Below are positions 13,201 through 24,419 of a DNA stretch of 64,000 nucleotides, piece after piece (position 1 is the first letter of the stretch; every line of letters begins with the position of its first letter). The stretch lies in assembly GCA_023512835.1 (NCBI GenBank), contig CM042091.1, forward strand, positions 7,859,079-7,923,078, read 5' to 3'. The translations under genes were made by a program, and so were the position numbers. The notes beneath the pieces are model-generated. The model did not search any database and had not been told where the DNA came from. It saw only the letters and a program-made list of their open reading frames with translations. Origin of the DNA: Taxillus chinensis (Eukaryota > Streptophyta > Magnoliopsida > Santalales > Loranthaceae).

Positions 13201-14690
13201 CATAACCCCTCTTTAGTTTAATTGTTTCCTCTTATGATTCCCAAAACAGCCAAATGACCAAACCTCCCCCAGAACCTTTCTACACACCAGAGAAACATAT
13301 TTGACCTCTCTACACACTAGAGGAACATATTTGACCTTTCTACACACCATTCAAAACTTATATTGATAATTTGACAGACAAAACATAGAATAGAAATTTT
13401 ACATAAAGCAAACATACATTTTCAACTTTACATTGAACATGAAAGATGGCCTGATTAGCTGGTGTTTGCAGGTCAAGAACCCGGTAGTTCAATCGTGTGT
13501 CTTGATTCACACGAACAAGCTTTTCTCCAGCCTAGGCATCCAAAAAATCAAAATCAGCAGTAATGACAAACAACACTCAAACGATCAATTCTTCCATGCA
13601 TATTAATAACAATTGATATCAGAACTTAACAGCTAGGTAAAGTGATGCAGACTGCAGCCTTAAAGAAACACAGTTTACCTGCAAAGCCTTTTCAATTTCA
13701 AGTTCACTTCGAGCAGCATCCTCAATGTTGATGGGCAGATTTGGCACAGCCCTGCTGACACAAAATAATTTCCTCACTTGAACTTCCACCTGAATGAATG
13801 AAATAATTAAAATCAAAAACTAATGTAATCTTTTGGGGAGAAACTTAAAATCAAAGACATATTTACTATATTAGAAACGAAAATCAAATCAAATTTCTAG
13901 TGCTCCTCTAAGAGCGAAAATCAAATTTATACGCCATAATTATTTAAACAAAAATCACCAATATATATTATGTAATTGGTGATTACCATGACAATAGACA
14001 ACCCACCAAGCGTGAACAAAAACGAAATCAATTTCCTGACAAAAATCAAATTCTAAATCTATGTAACAAGAAAAAAACCATTAAAAAATATTTTTAAATG
14101 AAGTTACAAGATCTCAGGGACAAATAATATTAAAAAAGCGAAACCAAATCCATATAGCTATATAGCAAGACAACAACCTGCTGGGTAGCACCCTTAATGG
14201 CAACAGTGGGGATCGAGACGAGCCCTTCGATGTCGATAAGCGACTCTCGGCTGACCGAGGTCGCATACTTCACCATCTGACGGCTGACGAGGCCCTCTGC
14301 CACCGTCAGCACGCACTGCACGGTGAACGAACTCTCCCGCACGACTACGAACGCTATGTTCTTGCCAACGGTACGCAACGTCTGCACGCAGCCGCGGATA
14401 AGCACTGCCTGGCCCTCAAGCTCCACCGCGAGGGCTCCAACCTGTGTCCAGTGTCGGGCGGTGACAGTCTTCGACTGGAGCTCCTCGAACGGAACGTCAC
14501 CGTAGTTGGCGGCGAGAGGGTCGGCAGCGTCGAGTGAAAGGTTGGCGGCGGCTATGGTGGCAGCAGTGGCGGCCGAGGACTCAGGCTGGCGCCGGGACTT
14601 CTCTATCTTTTTGGCTGCCTTCTTGGCTGCCTTTTTGCCAGTGATCTGTTCTTCGAAGTTAGAATTTGGGTTTTCCGTCATTGACTCCAT
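7215..14690 (-). CDS. Cytosolic aspartyl-tRNA synthetase, copy A (intact)
   Basis: Charges tRNA-Asp with aspartate in the cytosol. The Arabidopsis orthologue IBI1 is also the receptor for the priming agent beta-aminobutyric acid. Ten exons: 14178-14690, 13679-13789, 13418-13531, 11416-11706, 11229-11339, 11094-11147, 8728-8807, 8467-8582, 7706-7820 and 7215-7341. All splice in phase to 543 aa, close to the Arabidopsis length (558). In order: a lysine-rich N-terminal extension ([14 protein letters not shown]), an OB-fold anticodon-binding domain in exon 1, then the class II core with the flipping loop SSEGGASVF, the QSPQLHKQ substrate-binding segment, motif 2 [15 protein letters not shown] and motif 3 [10 protein letters not shown] near the C terminus. 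I chose the MES start because it is shared with copy C. Copy A has an in-frame ATG 11 codons upstream (14723) that C lacks. Oddities: EVGSVFRAE has Ser where the family has Pro, and intron 6 holds a retrotransposon remnant. Confidence 0.93.
8966..9317 (-). repeat. 3' LTR (about 352 bp)
   Basis: Begins TGATATG and ends CCTTATCA on the minus strand, so it has TG...CA ends. It contains a TATA-like ctatatatagcc. It matches the unit B LTR at 35064-35413 over its whole length at roughly 92 percent by eye. Confidence 0.85.
9491..10328 (-). pseudogene. Retrotransposon gag fragment, decayed
   Basis: Two adjoining frames (10228-9722 and 9712-9491) read [15 protein letters not shown], then [22 protein letters not shown], then [19 protein letters not shown]. 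This is the order of the Retrotrans_gag domain of Ty3-type elements. The TAA between the two frames sits where the family normally has a Gln codon, so a single C-to-T change explains it. Upstream codons show frame disturbance, and the N terminus, zinc knuckle and pol are absent. It cannot encode a working Gag. Confidence 0.8.
10499..10607. repeat. Intronic hairpin, 38-bp arms
   Basis: The arm 10499-10537 (ttttcagtcaatttgacc then atgaaaaccaa) is the near-perfect reverse complement of 10570-10607, with about two mismatches and a loop of about 32 bases. It lies in intron 6 of AspRS copy A. The same hairpin is in unit B at about 33660-33775. In copy C it has been deleted with the surrounding 2.09 kb. 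Confidence 0.8.
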
Positions 14691-14808
14691 AGATGTAAAG
14701 GTCAGGGCTTGCGTCGTCACCATCACCTAGTGGACTGGGAGGCCGCGAGGGGAGCTATTGCCGTTTCCGCCTGTCAGCCTGTACCGGTGTGTGCGAGTGC
14801 TAGAGTGC

Positions 14809-15697
14809 GAAAAAAAAACAACTAAAAACATTAAAATCATTAACTAAATAACGTTTTGGTGATTGTAGAATGATAAATAGGTAATGATTAGCAACACTTT
14901 GAAAATTCCAAAAATACTTTCAAATACTATTTTCAAAGAGTATAACATCTTATCCAAACAAACCTACCGTATATTAAATCAACAGATACGAACGAATAGC
15001 AATGGAAGCATATTATATCAATCATATGAACCGAGAAACAACCATTTGAATAAACGTGATGATAAATAAATGAATTGAATCACATTCTTTACGATCCTTT
15101 TTGCACTAGATACATTACATTGCAATATCGATCTATACACACAACTAAAACACAGATTCCAATGGTGATCATGGTAGGAATACTACTACATGTAAATTGG
15201 AAACAATTTTTGAAAACTTAAATTCATAATATCCGAATCGAATAAATAAACGCTAAAAACACAATATCCAAAGACAGGATTTTTTTATGAGGATAATAAA
15301 ATGCTCCACGTTCATGTATGGATCTTGAAATCAATTGACGAATCTTCGGGGAAAAAATATACTAGATCTAGCTAAAAACATATAAATACAGGACAAAATT
15401 GATAATTTAGGGCAAAAGATCCGAATCGAAGAAAGAAAGGAGCAATAAATCTAAACCCAATCAATCATAAGTCCTGAATCCAAAGAAGAACGTGTAAATT
15501 GATCAACAAAAAAGGCGAGAAAGATCAGATCTTATAACAAACAAAGCATACGATACGATAAAAAAAATCAAAGCAATTGAAATCAAATAGGAGGCAAAGA
15601 CGACAGATCCGATAGAGCCGATTGACAAAGCATCAAAATCGAGAGCAAATTGAAGGTAGAAGCAAACAAAAAGGAGGGGGAATGAAAATCAACATAC
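14809..15697 (-). other. Probable 5' UTR intron of AspRS copy A
   Basis: About 890 bp of AT-rich non-coding DNA between a leader-like sequence (15698-15745) that ends in a good donor (aag/gtatgt on the minus strand) and a possible acceptor just before the first ATG (cactag at about 14727). An unrelated ORF of 61 codons (14884-15069) shows no sign of being coding. It is absent from copy C. Intron status is inference. It could instead be promoter DNA. Confidence 0.35.
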
Positions 15698-15780
15698 CTT
15701 GCTTGCTTGATTCAGGGGAGGAGGGAGGGTCGTCACGAATGAATTTAGGGTTTCCTGGGGGGTGGTTCTATTTGTAGGTG
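15698..15780 (-). promoter_or_regulatory. Candidate core promoter and leader exon of AspRS copy A
   Basis: On the minus strand ctacaaataga (15767-15777) is TATA-like. About 25-30 bases on comes aaaccctaaattc, typical of plant transcription starts and leaders, then cctccctcctcccctgaatc and the donor aag/gtatgtt at 15697. This suggests a short non-coding first exon. The TATA-like block is conserved in copy C, while the leader and the intron are deleted there. Confidence 0.45.
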
Positions 15781-16363
15781 GTGTTACTGACTTCTGGTTG
15801 AAAAGTCGGCAGAAGTGACCAATTATATGAAAACACGTGTTGTTAGTTTTTCCCGTCACGGCACGCCAGGGTTGCTTGGTTTTGCTTCTTACTTTTTTTT
15901 CTTCCTCTAAATATATATTTTTCTTTAAATTTTAAACAAAAAATTAAAATTTTGACTAAAAACTATTCAACATGTCCTTCAAATTCTAAAATTTAAAGTT
16001 TAAAAATATAATTACTAGAGTGAATCTCAATATTTAGAGATTTACTATTTATATGCAAATCATATCTCCATTTTAAAAAATACCCATTGCATATTAATTA
16101 TGATGGTTATTTATGAATTCAAAGCATAATAGGAAGTAATGGAGAGATAAAAATAATAAATAATTATTTTAAAAATATTTTTTTATTTTATAGGAATAAA
16201 AATGTAGGAGCTGATGTGTGGGATTTTGTAAATATCTCTAAATATCTATTGTATATTCTGCAAAATAAAGATGGAGAAAAAGGACCTTTGCTCTAAATGC
16301 CCTCATTTGGGATTTGGGTTCGCTGGTGAACAGGGTTAGCTCATTATCGTAGTGATCTTACTT

Positions 16364-16470
16364 ATTTTGGATTTTATTAAAATTTGTTTTAAAAATCAAC
16401 CGTTAGATTGAATATTCGTATAGTATTTTGGATTTTATTGAAATTTATTTCAAAAATCAACCGCTAGACA
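16364..16470. repeat. 60-bp tandem duplication beside a MITE end
   Basis: The block attttggattttatt...aaaatcaaccg(t/c)taga occurs at 16364 and again at 16424. It follows a single MITE-like terminal sequence (16315-16375) whose partner is complete in unit C. A further piece, 16466-16525 (caatccaatacacccaatta), recurs inverted at about 25580-25665 and in part near 17265-17320. The area is therefore a nest of a dispersed repeat. Confidence 0.6.
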
Positions 16471-16699
16471 ATCCAATACACCCAATTAATTAGCAAAAAC
16501 TAAGTAAATATTTTTTGAATAGAAAATATAATTTTAAACAATTCAGAAATTAACTCAAAATTTTACAATTTTTGAATAGAAATACCATTTTTAATGCTAT
16601 TTATATTTTCTTCTCTATATATATTTTCTTTGAATAATATTTTAAACGTAGAGAGAGTCTTTTTTTCAACTTATACTTTAACATTCATCTTTAAGTTAT

Positions 16700-17120
16700 T
16701 TGTATTTTATTAAAATAAATCGTTTTTTATTTTCCTATCTCCCCCGTCTTCACGCATCTGCCGGGCCGGGCTCTACCTTTCAACGCGACTCCAACTGGCC
16801 GTCACCAGCCCCGCCAGCCCTGCTCCCACAATCACCACGGCGGTCGCCTCCTTCGACCAGGAACGCGTACTCGGCATCAACGAGCTGCCGGTGCTCCGAC
16901 CGGATCGAGTCCACCGGGATGGTGATCAGGGCTTCCACGTCGACCTCCTTCGCGAGATCAGGGACCGGTCATTGATTTGTTGCCGGATATAACACCTCTG
17001 TTCGATCGGACGGAGATTAGGGGCAGCCGCGGCGGCGTTGAGCGCAGAGAGTCCAAGATGTCGATTTAGGAAAGAATGGTTCGCCGTAGAGATACAGATG
17101 GAAAAGAGCATGGAGAGGAT
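16700..17120 (-). other. GC-rich gene-like fragment, unassigned
   Basis: A GC-rich island in AT-rich surroundings, typical of an old coding fragment. One minus frame reads AVVIVGAGLAGLVTAS, which fits the GxGxxG dinucleotide-binding start of FAD/NAD(P) oxidoreductases. Another frame reads DVEALITIPVDSIRSEH. Neither frame is long: the first has a stop shortly upstream and no downstream continuation. It may be the remnant of an oxidoreductase exon, or chance in GC-rich DNA. Confidence 0.25.
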
Positions 17121-17129
17121 GAGAGAAAT

Positions 17130-18920
17130 TTTTTAATAAAATAATAAAATAATTTGTAAAAAATGAACAATTACTTTTCAAACTTTAAGAGTTGTGTCAT
17201 TTTTCAGAGCAAATTCAAAAAGTCTGTGGAAAGATTTAAAATTTTTAATAGAAGGTGTGTTGGAATTGTTCTAAGTAAATACTTTTTGAATATAATATAT
17301 AATTTTTTGAGTGATTTCGGGAAAACAAATTAGCATACTACTATACTAGTCATTCAAGACCCATTTTGGCGATCTGGATATTCAAAATTGATTTTAAATT
17401 AATTAATAGGTTGAAATATTAATTAATATATTGATATTTAAACTAATAATATTATTTATAAAATTTATTATTACTTTTAACTTAAATATTAAATACATAC
17501 TATTAAAAATAAAAAATTATTCTCACCATAATAATTAAATTCAAATTTAATTCTTAATTTATTAATTGATTGAATGAAAACTAAATGATCTAATAAAATA
17601 TTCTCTGATCAAGAAATGCATTATTATTTGAATTAATAATATTATTTATATGATTTATTATTTTTAATCCAAATATAAAATACCTACCATCAAAAATCAA
17701 AACTCTTTCTTATCATTCATGATTTATGTCACGAATGAAATTGTTGGTGGATAGACATTAATTATATTTAAAATTGGGCTTGAAATTATTAATGGATAGA
17801 TTTAAGACTAAATGATCAAATGGAATATTTTTTGATCGAGAAAAATATTATATTTCAACTAATAATATCATTTGTATGATTTATTATTTTTAACCCAAAT
17901 ATAAAATATTTACTATCAAAAGTTAAAATTCACTCTTACTATGCATGACTCATATTATGAATGAAATTATAATTTGTTGATGGACATTAATTAAATTTAA
18001 AGCTAGTTATGAATTTGTTAATAAGTTAATTGAAGACAAAATGATCCAATATAATATTATTTAATTAAAAAATTATTTGGTATGATAAGTATATATATAC
18101 ACACATATATATATATATACTATTTGGTGTATATTATCGTAATTTACACTTATAATTATAGCTAATGGTATTGTTATTAATTAAATCTAAGCAAATAATG
18201 TGATTAGATAAATAAATACGGATACGTGGACCAGACCAAATCAATTAATTTCTAGTTTATTAAAAGTACTTTGTGACAGATAGGTCTGTTCTCACACCCC
18301 TATGCTCCATCATGGGTCCAACATTTTTATTGAAAGATTCTATCCTTTCTCTAGGGGATTGGTGACCTGCGCACAAAATGAGACGACGTGTGATTATTTT
18401 TTTTGTTAGCACATGTAACCGACGGGCATTAAAAAACATTTTCGACTATAGTGCCCAAATAATAAAGACATTACGTCACACGATTTTTGGAAGGAAAAGG
18501 ATGAGTGGGCAAATAAAATCAAGTCAAGCTCTAAATCTCAAACGTAATAGAGTAGGAATGAGCTTAAGTTCGAGAAATAGAGGCCAAATCTCAAACTGAA
18601 CCGAAGTACGAAAGCAAATGGTGCAAAAATGAACTTCAGTTAGAGGCCAAATCTCAAATTTCAGTTTTATATTTTTTTTAAAAGAAATAAACTATGATAT
18701 TTTGAAAACAAATACAGATGAAATAAACATAACCTCACTCAAAACAATACACAATGGGGAGAGAAATTGAGATTTCGCAACCAATGCTTTAAAGAAAACA
18801 ATGACATACAATTTTATGTTCACGAAAATAATAGTTAAAATCTCACGCTTGTCTTCATATGGAATCCATTTAAGCAATAAAGTCATAAATCCCCTCCCAT
18901 GCAAATAATCCATAAGTAAC
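17130..18920. other. AT-rich intergenic region
   Basis: No coding exon is supported. It contains the diverged tandem array at 17441-18080, a TA microsatellite near 18090-18120, and otherwise unremarkable AT-rich DNA up to the RRM gene's 3' end. Confidence 0.6.
17441..18080. repeat. Diverged tandem repeat, three units of about 190-226 bp
   Basis: The anchor aactaataatattattta recurs at 17441, 17631 and 17857, each time followed by a tttattatttttaacccaaa-like block, then tgaatgaaa and finally aatgatc(c/t)aat. Spacing is 190 and 226 bases. Divergence between units is considerable, so the array is old. Confidence 0.6.
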
Positions 18921-18923
18921 CAC

Positions 18924-20117
18924 TCAATCTTCTAGAAGTGGACGTTTCGTCAAGTAAGGTGTTTTCTTCTCATCTGGTTCGTAATTTTCAAATTCAGAAA
19001 CACGAGATCCATTAGCATATCGAACGCGAATTATCTCCCTTTCAAGGACCTGAAAATTGAGAAACACTAGGTTTATCAAGAAAAGCATAGGTAAAGAAAT
19101 TCAGTAACATAATCAAATAAAGACCTGGCCATCCATGCTTGACATCGCAGAACTTGCGGAGACATCATTGTTGAACCTCACAATCCCAATTCCTTGACTT
19201 CTCCCCGTGTCCTTGTCAAGTATAACAACTGCTGTAACCCAAAAAAACACACAAATCTTAGATTATCCATTCAAAACATACTATAAACATTAAAGAAGAT
19301 TCTTTGTGAGGGGGATGTTGCAAGTCACTCGGCAACAAAACAAAATTATATATCCAAAACATCTGGAGGCATCAAATTAAGATACTTGAAACAAGCACGA
19401 TAGTGGATTTACAAAAGCGAAATTGTTGATAAGAAAATCAATGATGAACAGATACAAATAAAAGAAAAATATGAGACCTCATTCATTTGCAAAACACTTA
19501 AGTCAGCAACAAAACACAAATATACATGTGAAGGCTGACTATAACACAAATATAAGGCTGACACTTGACAAATATCAAGACCCCATACACTTGAAAAACA
19601 CTTTGACAGTGTCAATTGATATAAGGCTGACTATAACACAAAGCATATAGTATGCAGCATAAAAGCTCAAAATATACTTGTAATGACACCCAGCAGGCCT
19701 TAGGCCAATTAGGAGTCTTAAGCCTATAGCTTGCGTTAACTTAAATGTTGCAAACATACAACAAAGGAAAAAGAACGGACAATAAGAATCATGTAAATGC
19801 AAGTACTAAACAATAAGCAATGTTCAAGAGTGTGACAGCTAAAACTCACCGTCAGCAATATCACCAAATCTAGAAAAAGCCTCTTCTAGTTTCGAGTCAT
19901 TAACGTGTCCCGCAAGACCTGGATAAATAGATCACAATAGTGTATGACCAAAATGCGGGGTATTAGCCATTTAACTAGTATCATACTATCATTGGCCCTG
20001 TACATTACCTGCAACCAACAGTCTCGAGCCTGACATGTGACGGAGTGCATTCAAAATGAATGGCAATAGAGCCTGTCTACTTAAAATAATGCTTCTTGAT
20101 CTATTTAAAAATGCCAT
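18924..20117 (-). CDS. Single-RRM RNA-binding protein, probably mitochondrial
   Basis: Four coding exons, 20009-20117, 19850-19918, 19125-19231 and 18924-19049, splice in phase to 136 aa. The first about 35 residues (MAFLNRSRSIILSRQALLP...) are rich in Arg, Ser and Leu and have no acidic residue, as expected of a mitochondrial presequence. Next comes one RRM: RNP2-like RLLVAGLAG, helix 1 DSKLEEAFSRFGDI, strand AVVILDKDTGRS, RNP1 region GIGIVRF and strand EREIIRVRYA. RNP1 is degenerate, because its aromatic positions are largely Ile, so RNA contacts may differ. A short acidic-then-basic tail ends KRPLLED. It resembles the small organelle glycine-rich-type RRM proteins but has no glycine-rich tail. 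The exact family member is not identified. All introns have GT-AG ends. Confidence 0.85.
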
Positions 20118-20499
20118 TGCACTACACAATCATGGATCAAATCAAATAAATTTAATAAATTTATTCACAAAATGTAGCATTTGAAAATAGTTGAATTATC
20201 AGATAGAATACAGTAGGCAAAAACAAACTATCAACACAAACCATATAGTGACTTCAACTGTGACGTAGCTTTTAACAAAAAACACAATGATCTAAAGAAG
20301 TAATTTCCTTAGAAATTTAAAAGGCACAACCTCAGAAATAAAAATATAGATTTCAGCATAGTCTCTCCATTTATGGCAAAGACCACAAACCAGATCTGTT
20401 ACCATAACACAAGAAAAACAATATTAATAGAAGCCATAGAAGCAAAGTGAAATCAATGCAACTCAATGAGGACAAGTATTATAGGAACTTGCCCATCTA

Positions 20500-20700
20500 T
20501 AGTGTCACCGGATTTGCTCAACTAAAGAGCGTACCAGTTCGCCTGAATCAAAATAGAAGAAGAAAAAGGAAATTAAGTTGTATGCCTCAGAGACAAACAA
20601 CTACATGAAGAAGAGAATCTCAAGACTCACCTACCTCAGAAGCTGCCGCGCTCAATTTGGAGGCGACAAATGAGCTTCTCCTTGCCAATTTTTGGTCTAG
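20500..20700 (-). other. 5' UTR exon candidates of the RRM gene
   Basis: On the minus strand ccaaattgagcgcggcagct ends in tctgag/gtaggt, a strong donor at about 20637. This fits a non-coding first exon spliced towards the ATG exon at 20117. A second small candidate lies at about 20503-20545. Exact ends cannot be set without transcripts. Confidence 0.4.
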
Positions 20701-22069
20701 GTTTAAGATCGCCTGTGTGCCGTAAGCTTATGGTGACGGCATTTTTGCTTTGGGAAAAAAATAAAATGAAAGGGGAGGGATACTCGACTCCTAAAATGAC
20801 TAAAATACCATTTCTTCGTATCGTAGAATTGGCCGCCCTGCCTCATCCTCCTTCAACGCTGTGTTAGCCTCCTCTCCACTACGCTGCTTCCCACCGCATT
20901 AACCCTCTCTCAAACTCCGCTGCTTCCTGCTGCGTTAACCCCCTCTGATCCCGCCTCCCACTGTTTCGATCGCCCCACTTCCTCCATCAACATTGGCGGA
21001 AAGTTTTGTATCGTCGACATCATACTCAATGACCACTGCCGCTCCAAGGCCATTGACGTTACTATCGCCACCAAATCTTTCGATCTTGCCCCACAAGGGT
21101 TGACGGCGGAGGTGGCCGTACTGCTGAGCCATTTCCTGAACTTCCTCCATCAACTTCGGTGCGCGTGTTTTTTGTGTTCTCTTGGCTCCATCAACTTCGG
21201 TGCGCGTGTTTTTTCCATCCAACCTTACTCATTTTAAAATCATGATTTTAAGTTTGTGAACTCAAATTTCTTAATCCCTGAATTTCTTTACTAGATTCAA
21301 ATTTCGTAATTGTATCAACCCTTGAATTTCTTTATCGTAGAAAATGCAAGCCACAATTGCATAGAATTAGACATGCATCTTTTGCAACCCGAGAGAGAGA
21401 GAATGAGATCTGCGAAAGCTAATAAACAAGAATCCCAGCCTTTTCCTCATCGTCTTCTTGATTTTTATCTTTAGTGGGAGATCTAAATGCCCTCTTCACG
21501 ACAGTTAACCAGGAGGCGCCTCCCTTGTTCCCCATAGGCAATAGCATAGATAGAAGAGAAGCTGCATTTACAGCAAATTAAAGATGAATAACATAATACT
21601 TTTGTCCTCCCATTCCCTTTTTAGCTTCCTAAATGCCTCAGCCTCATATTTTTGTCTTACCCACATTCCTTGCAGGGAAGAAAAATCTCCGAGACCAGAA
21701 CTTGGCGACAGAATGACCGTCCATGAGGTATTCAATTCCTTCACATCAAAACGTCGGGTCACCTGAGAAATCATGTTTTGCCAAGTATAGGCTATGTACA
21801 TCATATAACACTGAACTTTTAATCCCGAAGAAGCATGCTTTCCTGAAAAAAAAAACAGAAAGCTGTAAACAGATATGAAATTCCACAAACACCTTCATAC
21901 TGGCATTTCATGGGCAGTGTTTCCATTTCAGGTCCATGGATCCTGTCTTATTTTCCTGTCTTGCTTTTTTCCCTGATTTGATTTATTTGATCCAGTTGCT
22001 AGCATCTGGTTTTCCTAATACTGCCTTTGTTCCATCAATGCCAACTGTTAATGTGTTTTTTTTTTTTAG
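20700..22069. other. Region between RRM and ankyrin genes
   Basis: No recognised gene. 20830-21230 is GC-richer, with gene-like frames on both strands but no start or splice structure I trust. At 21568-21888 a minus frame reads LKVQCYMMYIAYTWQN and later EAEAFRKLKREWEDK, which looks protein-like. I do not recognise it and see no partner exons. These could be decayed exons or the missing 5' part of the ankyrin gene's neighbourhood. Confidence 0.35.
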
Positions 22070-23546
22070 GATGAAAATCTGTTTGACTTGCCAGATTCGC
22101 TTAAAGATATTATTCGTGGTGATGACATGCAAAGTTTTGTTCCTTGTATGATGGAGAAATTCCCATGTCAACAAAATGGATATGGATCTTTGGAAGCTGT
22201 GGAAAAGGATGCTCAGAAACCTACTTACTGCCCAAAGGACATCGTTTCCTTCATATTTATACACCGTGCCGTAAATTGTGCCACTGCTTTGCTTGAAGGG
22301 GAGACTGGTTTAACCTTGGATCCTAACCATCCCTGCTTACTCGGGCGATATCCGTTACATGATGCTGCTTCGGCACTCTCCTATGACTTGGTGGACTTGT
22401 TACTTCGCCATGGAGCACAGGCTGATGTCAGAACCACAGAGGTCAAACCATATACAAGGGGAGGCTTGCTGCCCCTTAGTGTGGCCATTGAAAATTTTAG
22501 GTTGTGTACACCTGCCATATAATATTTTCCTTTTATATATATGTTCTGTATATCATTACATATACATCATTGATGTTAATGTTCTTGTTTGATTGTGTTG
22601 TTATTTGCACGGAAAAGGCTTCACCGCTACCTATTAACCTGGACTCCAAAAAAATCCATCTTCAAGTTGATTATTATATTTTGCTTGCCACAAATGGTGA
22701 GACACAACTTGATATTATTTTTGACTGTAATTTTCCTATGTTTCTCTTGCTTTCGAGGAATCTGAATAACACCTGACTCTCAATTGCAACAGAAAGCGCC
22801 TTTGGAGATTTGTAAATTACTTGCCTCGAGCACCACGGATGTCGTTGAAGTATTTAATGGCTATTGCATGGATGGAAAACTTTTTGAAGTAGTTGCGCTG
22901 CTGATGGTAGCACGGGAAAAGCTTATTGACAATGTCAGCGGAAGGCTATTGATTCGCAAACGCATCGAGGGGGAGATTGAACACTTGATTTTTGAGGAGA
23001 TGAAGTTGCGGAGGACTTCCAAGTTACTTCGGGCATGTAAAAATAGAATTACAAATTTGCAGAATACATTGTCGGTGCTGGAAATTTTTGAGAGAGCCGG
23101 TGATGCAATTGGAACATATGTGCATTCTGTACACAGTCATGCACCTAGTGTAAGTAATAGCTGCTATATTGCATTTTCAGTTTTCTGTAGTAAAAATTTA
23201 ATTTTATTAACTATTGATTTGTGCTGATTGATGATTGTTCTTTAATGATTTCAATCAATTAAATCTGCTAAAGTAACATGAAATTACTTCTACTTATTTG
23301 TCCTTGCAGACTGAAAAAGAGGATCTGGCCAATTGTGTCAGGAGTTTGTTGGTGAGAAGTGGATTTGTTTTGTCATATGAAGACACTAATCTTAGTGATA
23401 TAGACTGGTTTGATATCTCATTTTGTTTTTGTACCAAATTTAGCTTTACTGATATTTTATTGCCCTTTGGTACATTATTTATTCCACCATTTATTTATGT
23501 GTTTGTTATGAATGATTATGTTATGAAGCGAGGATGGAAGCATTAA
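22070..23546 (+). CDS. Ankyrin-repeat protein of a plant family (partial)
   Basis: Exons 22070-22500, 22618-22696, 22793-23149 and 23310 onward join in phase to about 300 residues. Visible features: an acidic DENLFDLPDSLKDIIRG start, then ankyrin repeats with RYPLHDAASALSYDLVDLLL followed by RHGAQADVRTTE, then LLPLSVAIENFRLHRYL, and a later charged helical part (DGKLFEVVALLMVAREKL, RRTSKLLRACKNRI). The arrangement matches an uncharacterised plant ankyrin family in which a PLHVAVEN-type motif is followed by a KLIHLLCLPEM-type helix; here the latter reads KLIIIFCLPQM. The 5' exon or exons with the start codon are not found. The last exon either splices at 23352 or reads to the stop at 23544-23546, which would remove the C terminus. 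The function of the family is unknown to me. Confidence 0.7.
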
Positions 23547-24419
23547 GTTGGCGTTATACGTACTAGGTGATTGTTTAATTGTTTTATGCTTTGTTCCTTA
23601 ACTTGCTTTTGCTTCACCAATAAGGGAATCTCACATCTAGGGGATGCAAGAGCAACTAGAAAGCAAAAAATTATTAATTCAAAAGACTAATTGTTGGCTT
23701 TGTTTTATCTAGAGAGCAAGCTTAGAATCTCGGCAGAGGGTATTTCCTCAAACGGTGGATCACGATGGGAAAGTGTTGCAGTAAAGGTATAATTCTTTTA
23801 GTATGTGTGCATTGTTTTTCCAACTTAGTATGGGATAAGTTGGAGGCAAAGTTTTCGTTTTGGAATGTTGACTGCATCTTATTCCACAAAATCTCAACCA
23901 GAGTTTTAAAAAGCTTAGTTGTTAAAAGTTAATGTAAGGAGGGTTGGTATGCATGTGGGATTGTTGACAGCAGATGAAAAAGAAGCTGTTATTTTTTATT
24001 GGGAGATGCCTGAACGTGCAATGGTGAGCGATACTGTACTTGGGGTGAAAATAAAATCCTCATCATAGCATCTCCTTTTGTTATGTTTATATATTTTAGC
24101 AACCTTTGTTCTTTTGATAGTACAGCTAGTAATCCATACCTATGGAAGAGAGAGCTCATGATTTAGTGTGATTCATAATTCTAGCTTAAAATAGGAGAAT
24201 ACTGATGTGAAGGTGGGAAAGATATTAAACTTTTAGCATGTTTGAATATTTAATAAAAGGAATTGCATTTGTTACCATATTTAATAAAGGAAAAGCAATG
24301 TGTTATTATAGAATGAGATAAGGTTTGAATGTTTTTTGTGATTAGTGTTAAATAAAGTATCCAATTTTATTTGACAACTTGAGAGCAATGTAATTTATAT
24401 TACCAAAAAAATATGTACA

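Larger units (their letters stand above)
3219..16375 (-). repeat. Segmental duplication unit A (AspRS unit)
   Basis: Nearly colinear with unit C (39449-48960), same orientation, from taagaggagg at the left to the gggttcgct...tatcgtag sequence at the right. In gene-body samples A and C differ at about 1 in 100 positions, introns included. Relative to C, A keeps about 2.09 kb in intron 6 and about 1.02 kb upstream of the ATG, and has one more copy of the 476-bp repeat. Part of the unit is also present in inverted orientation as unit B (26397-35471). Confidence 0.9.

Noticed and set aside
14323..14730. Plus-strand open frames opposite AspRS exon 1 (also 47944-48378 and 29505-29982)
   Set aside because: They are antisense shadows of the GC-rich exon 1, repeat in every copy, and have no splice or family support.
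16880..17010. Apparent similarity of DVEALITIPV to the AspRS segment [10 protein letters not shown]
   Set aside because: Only about ten residues, flanks do not align and there is no splice site. Treated as chance.
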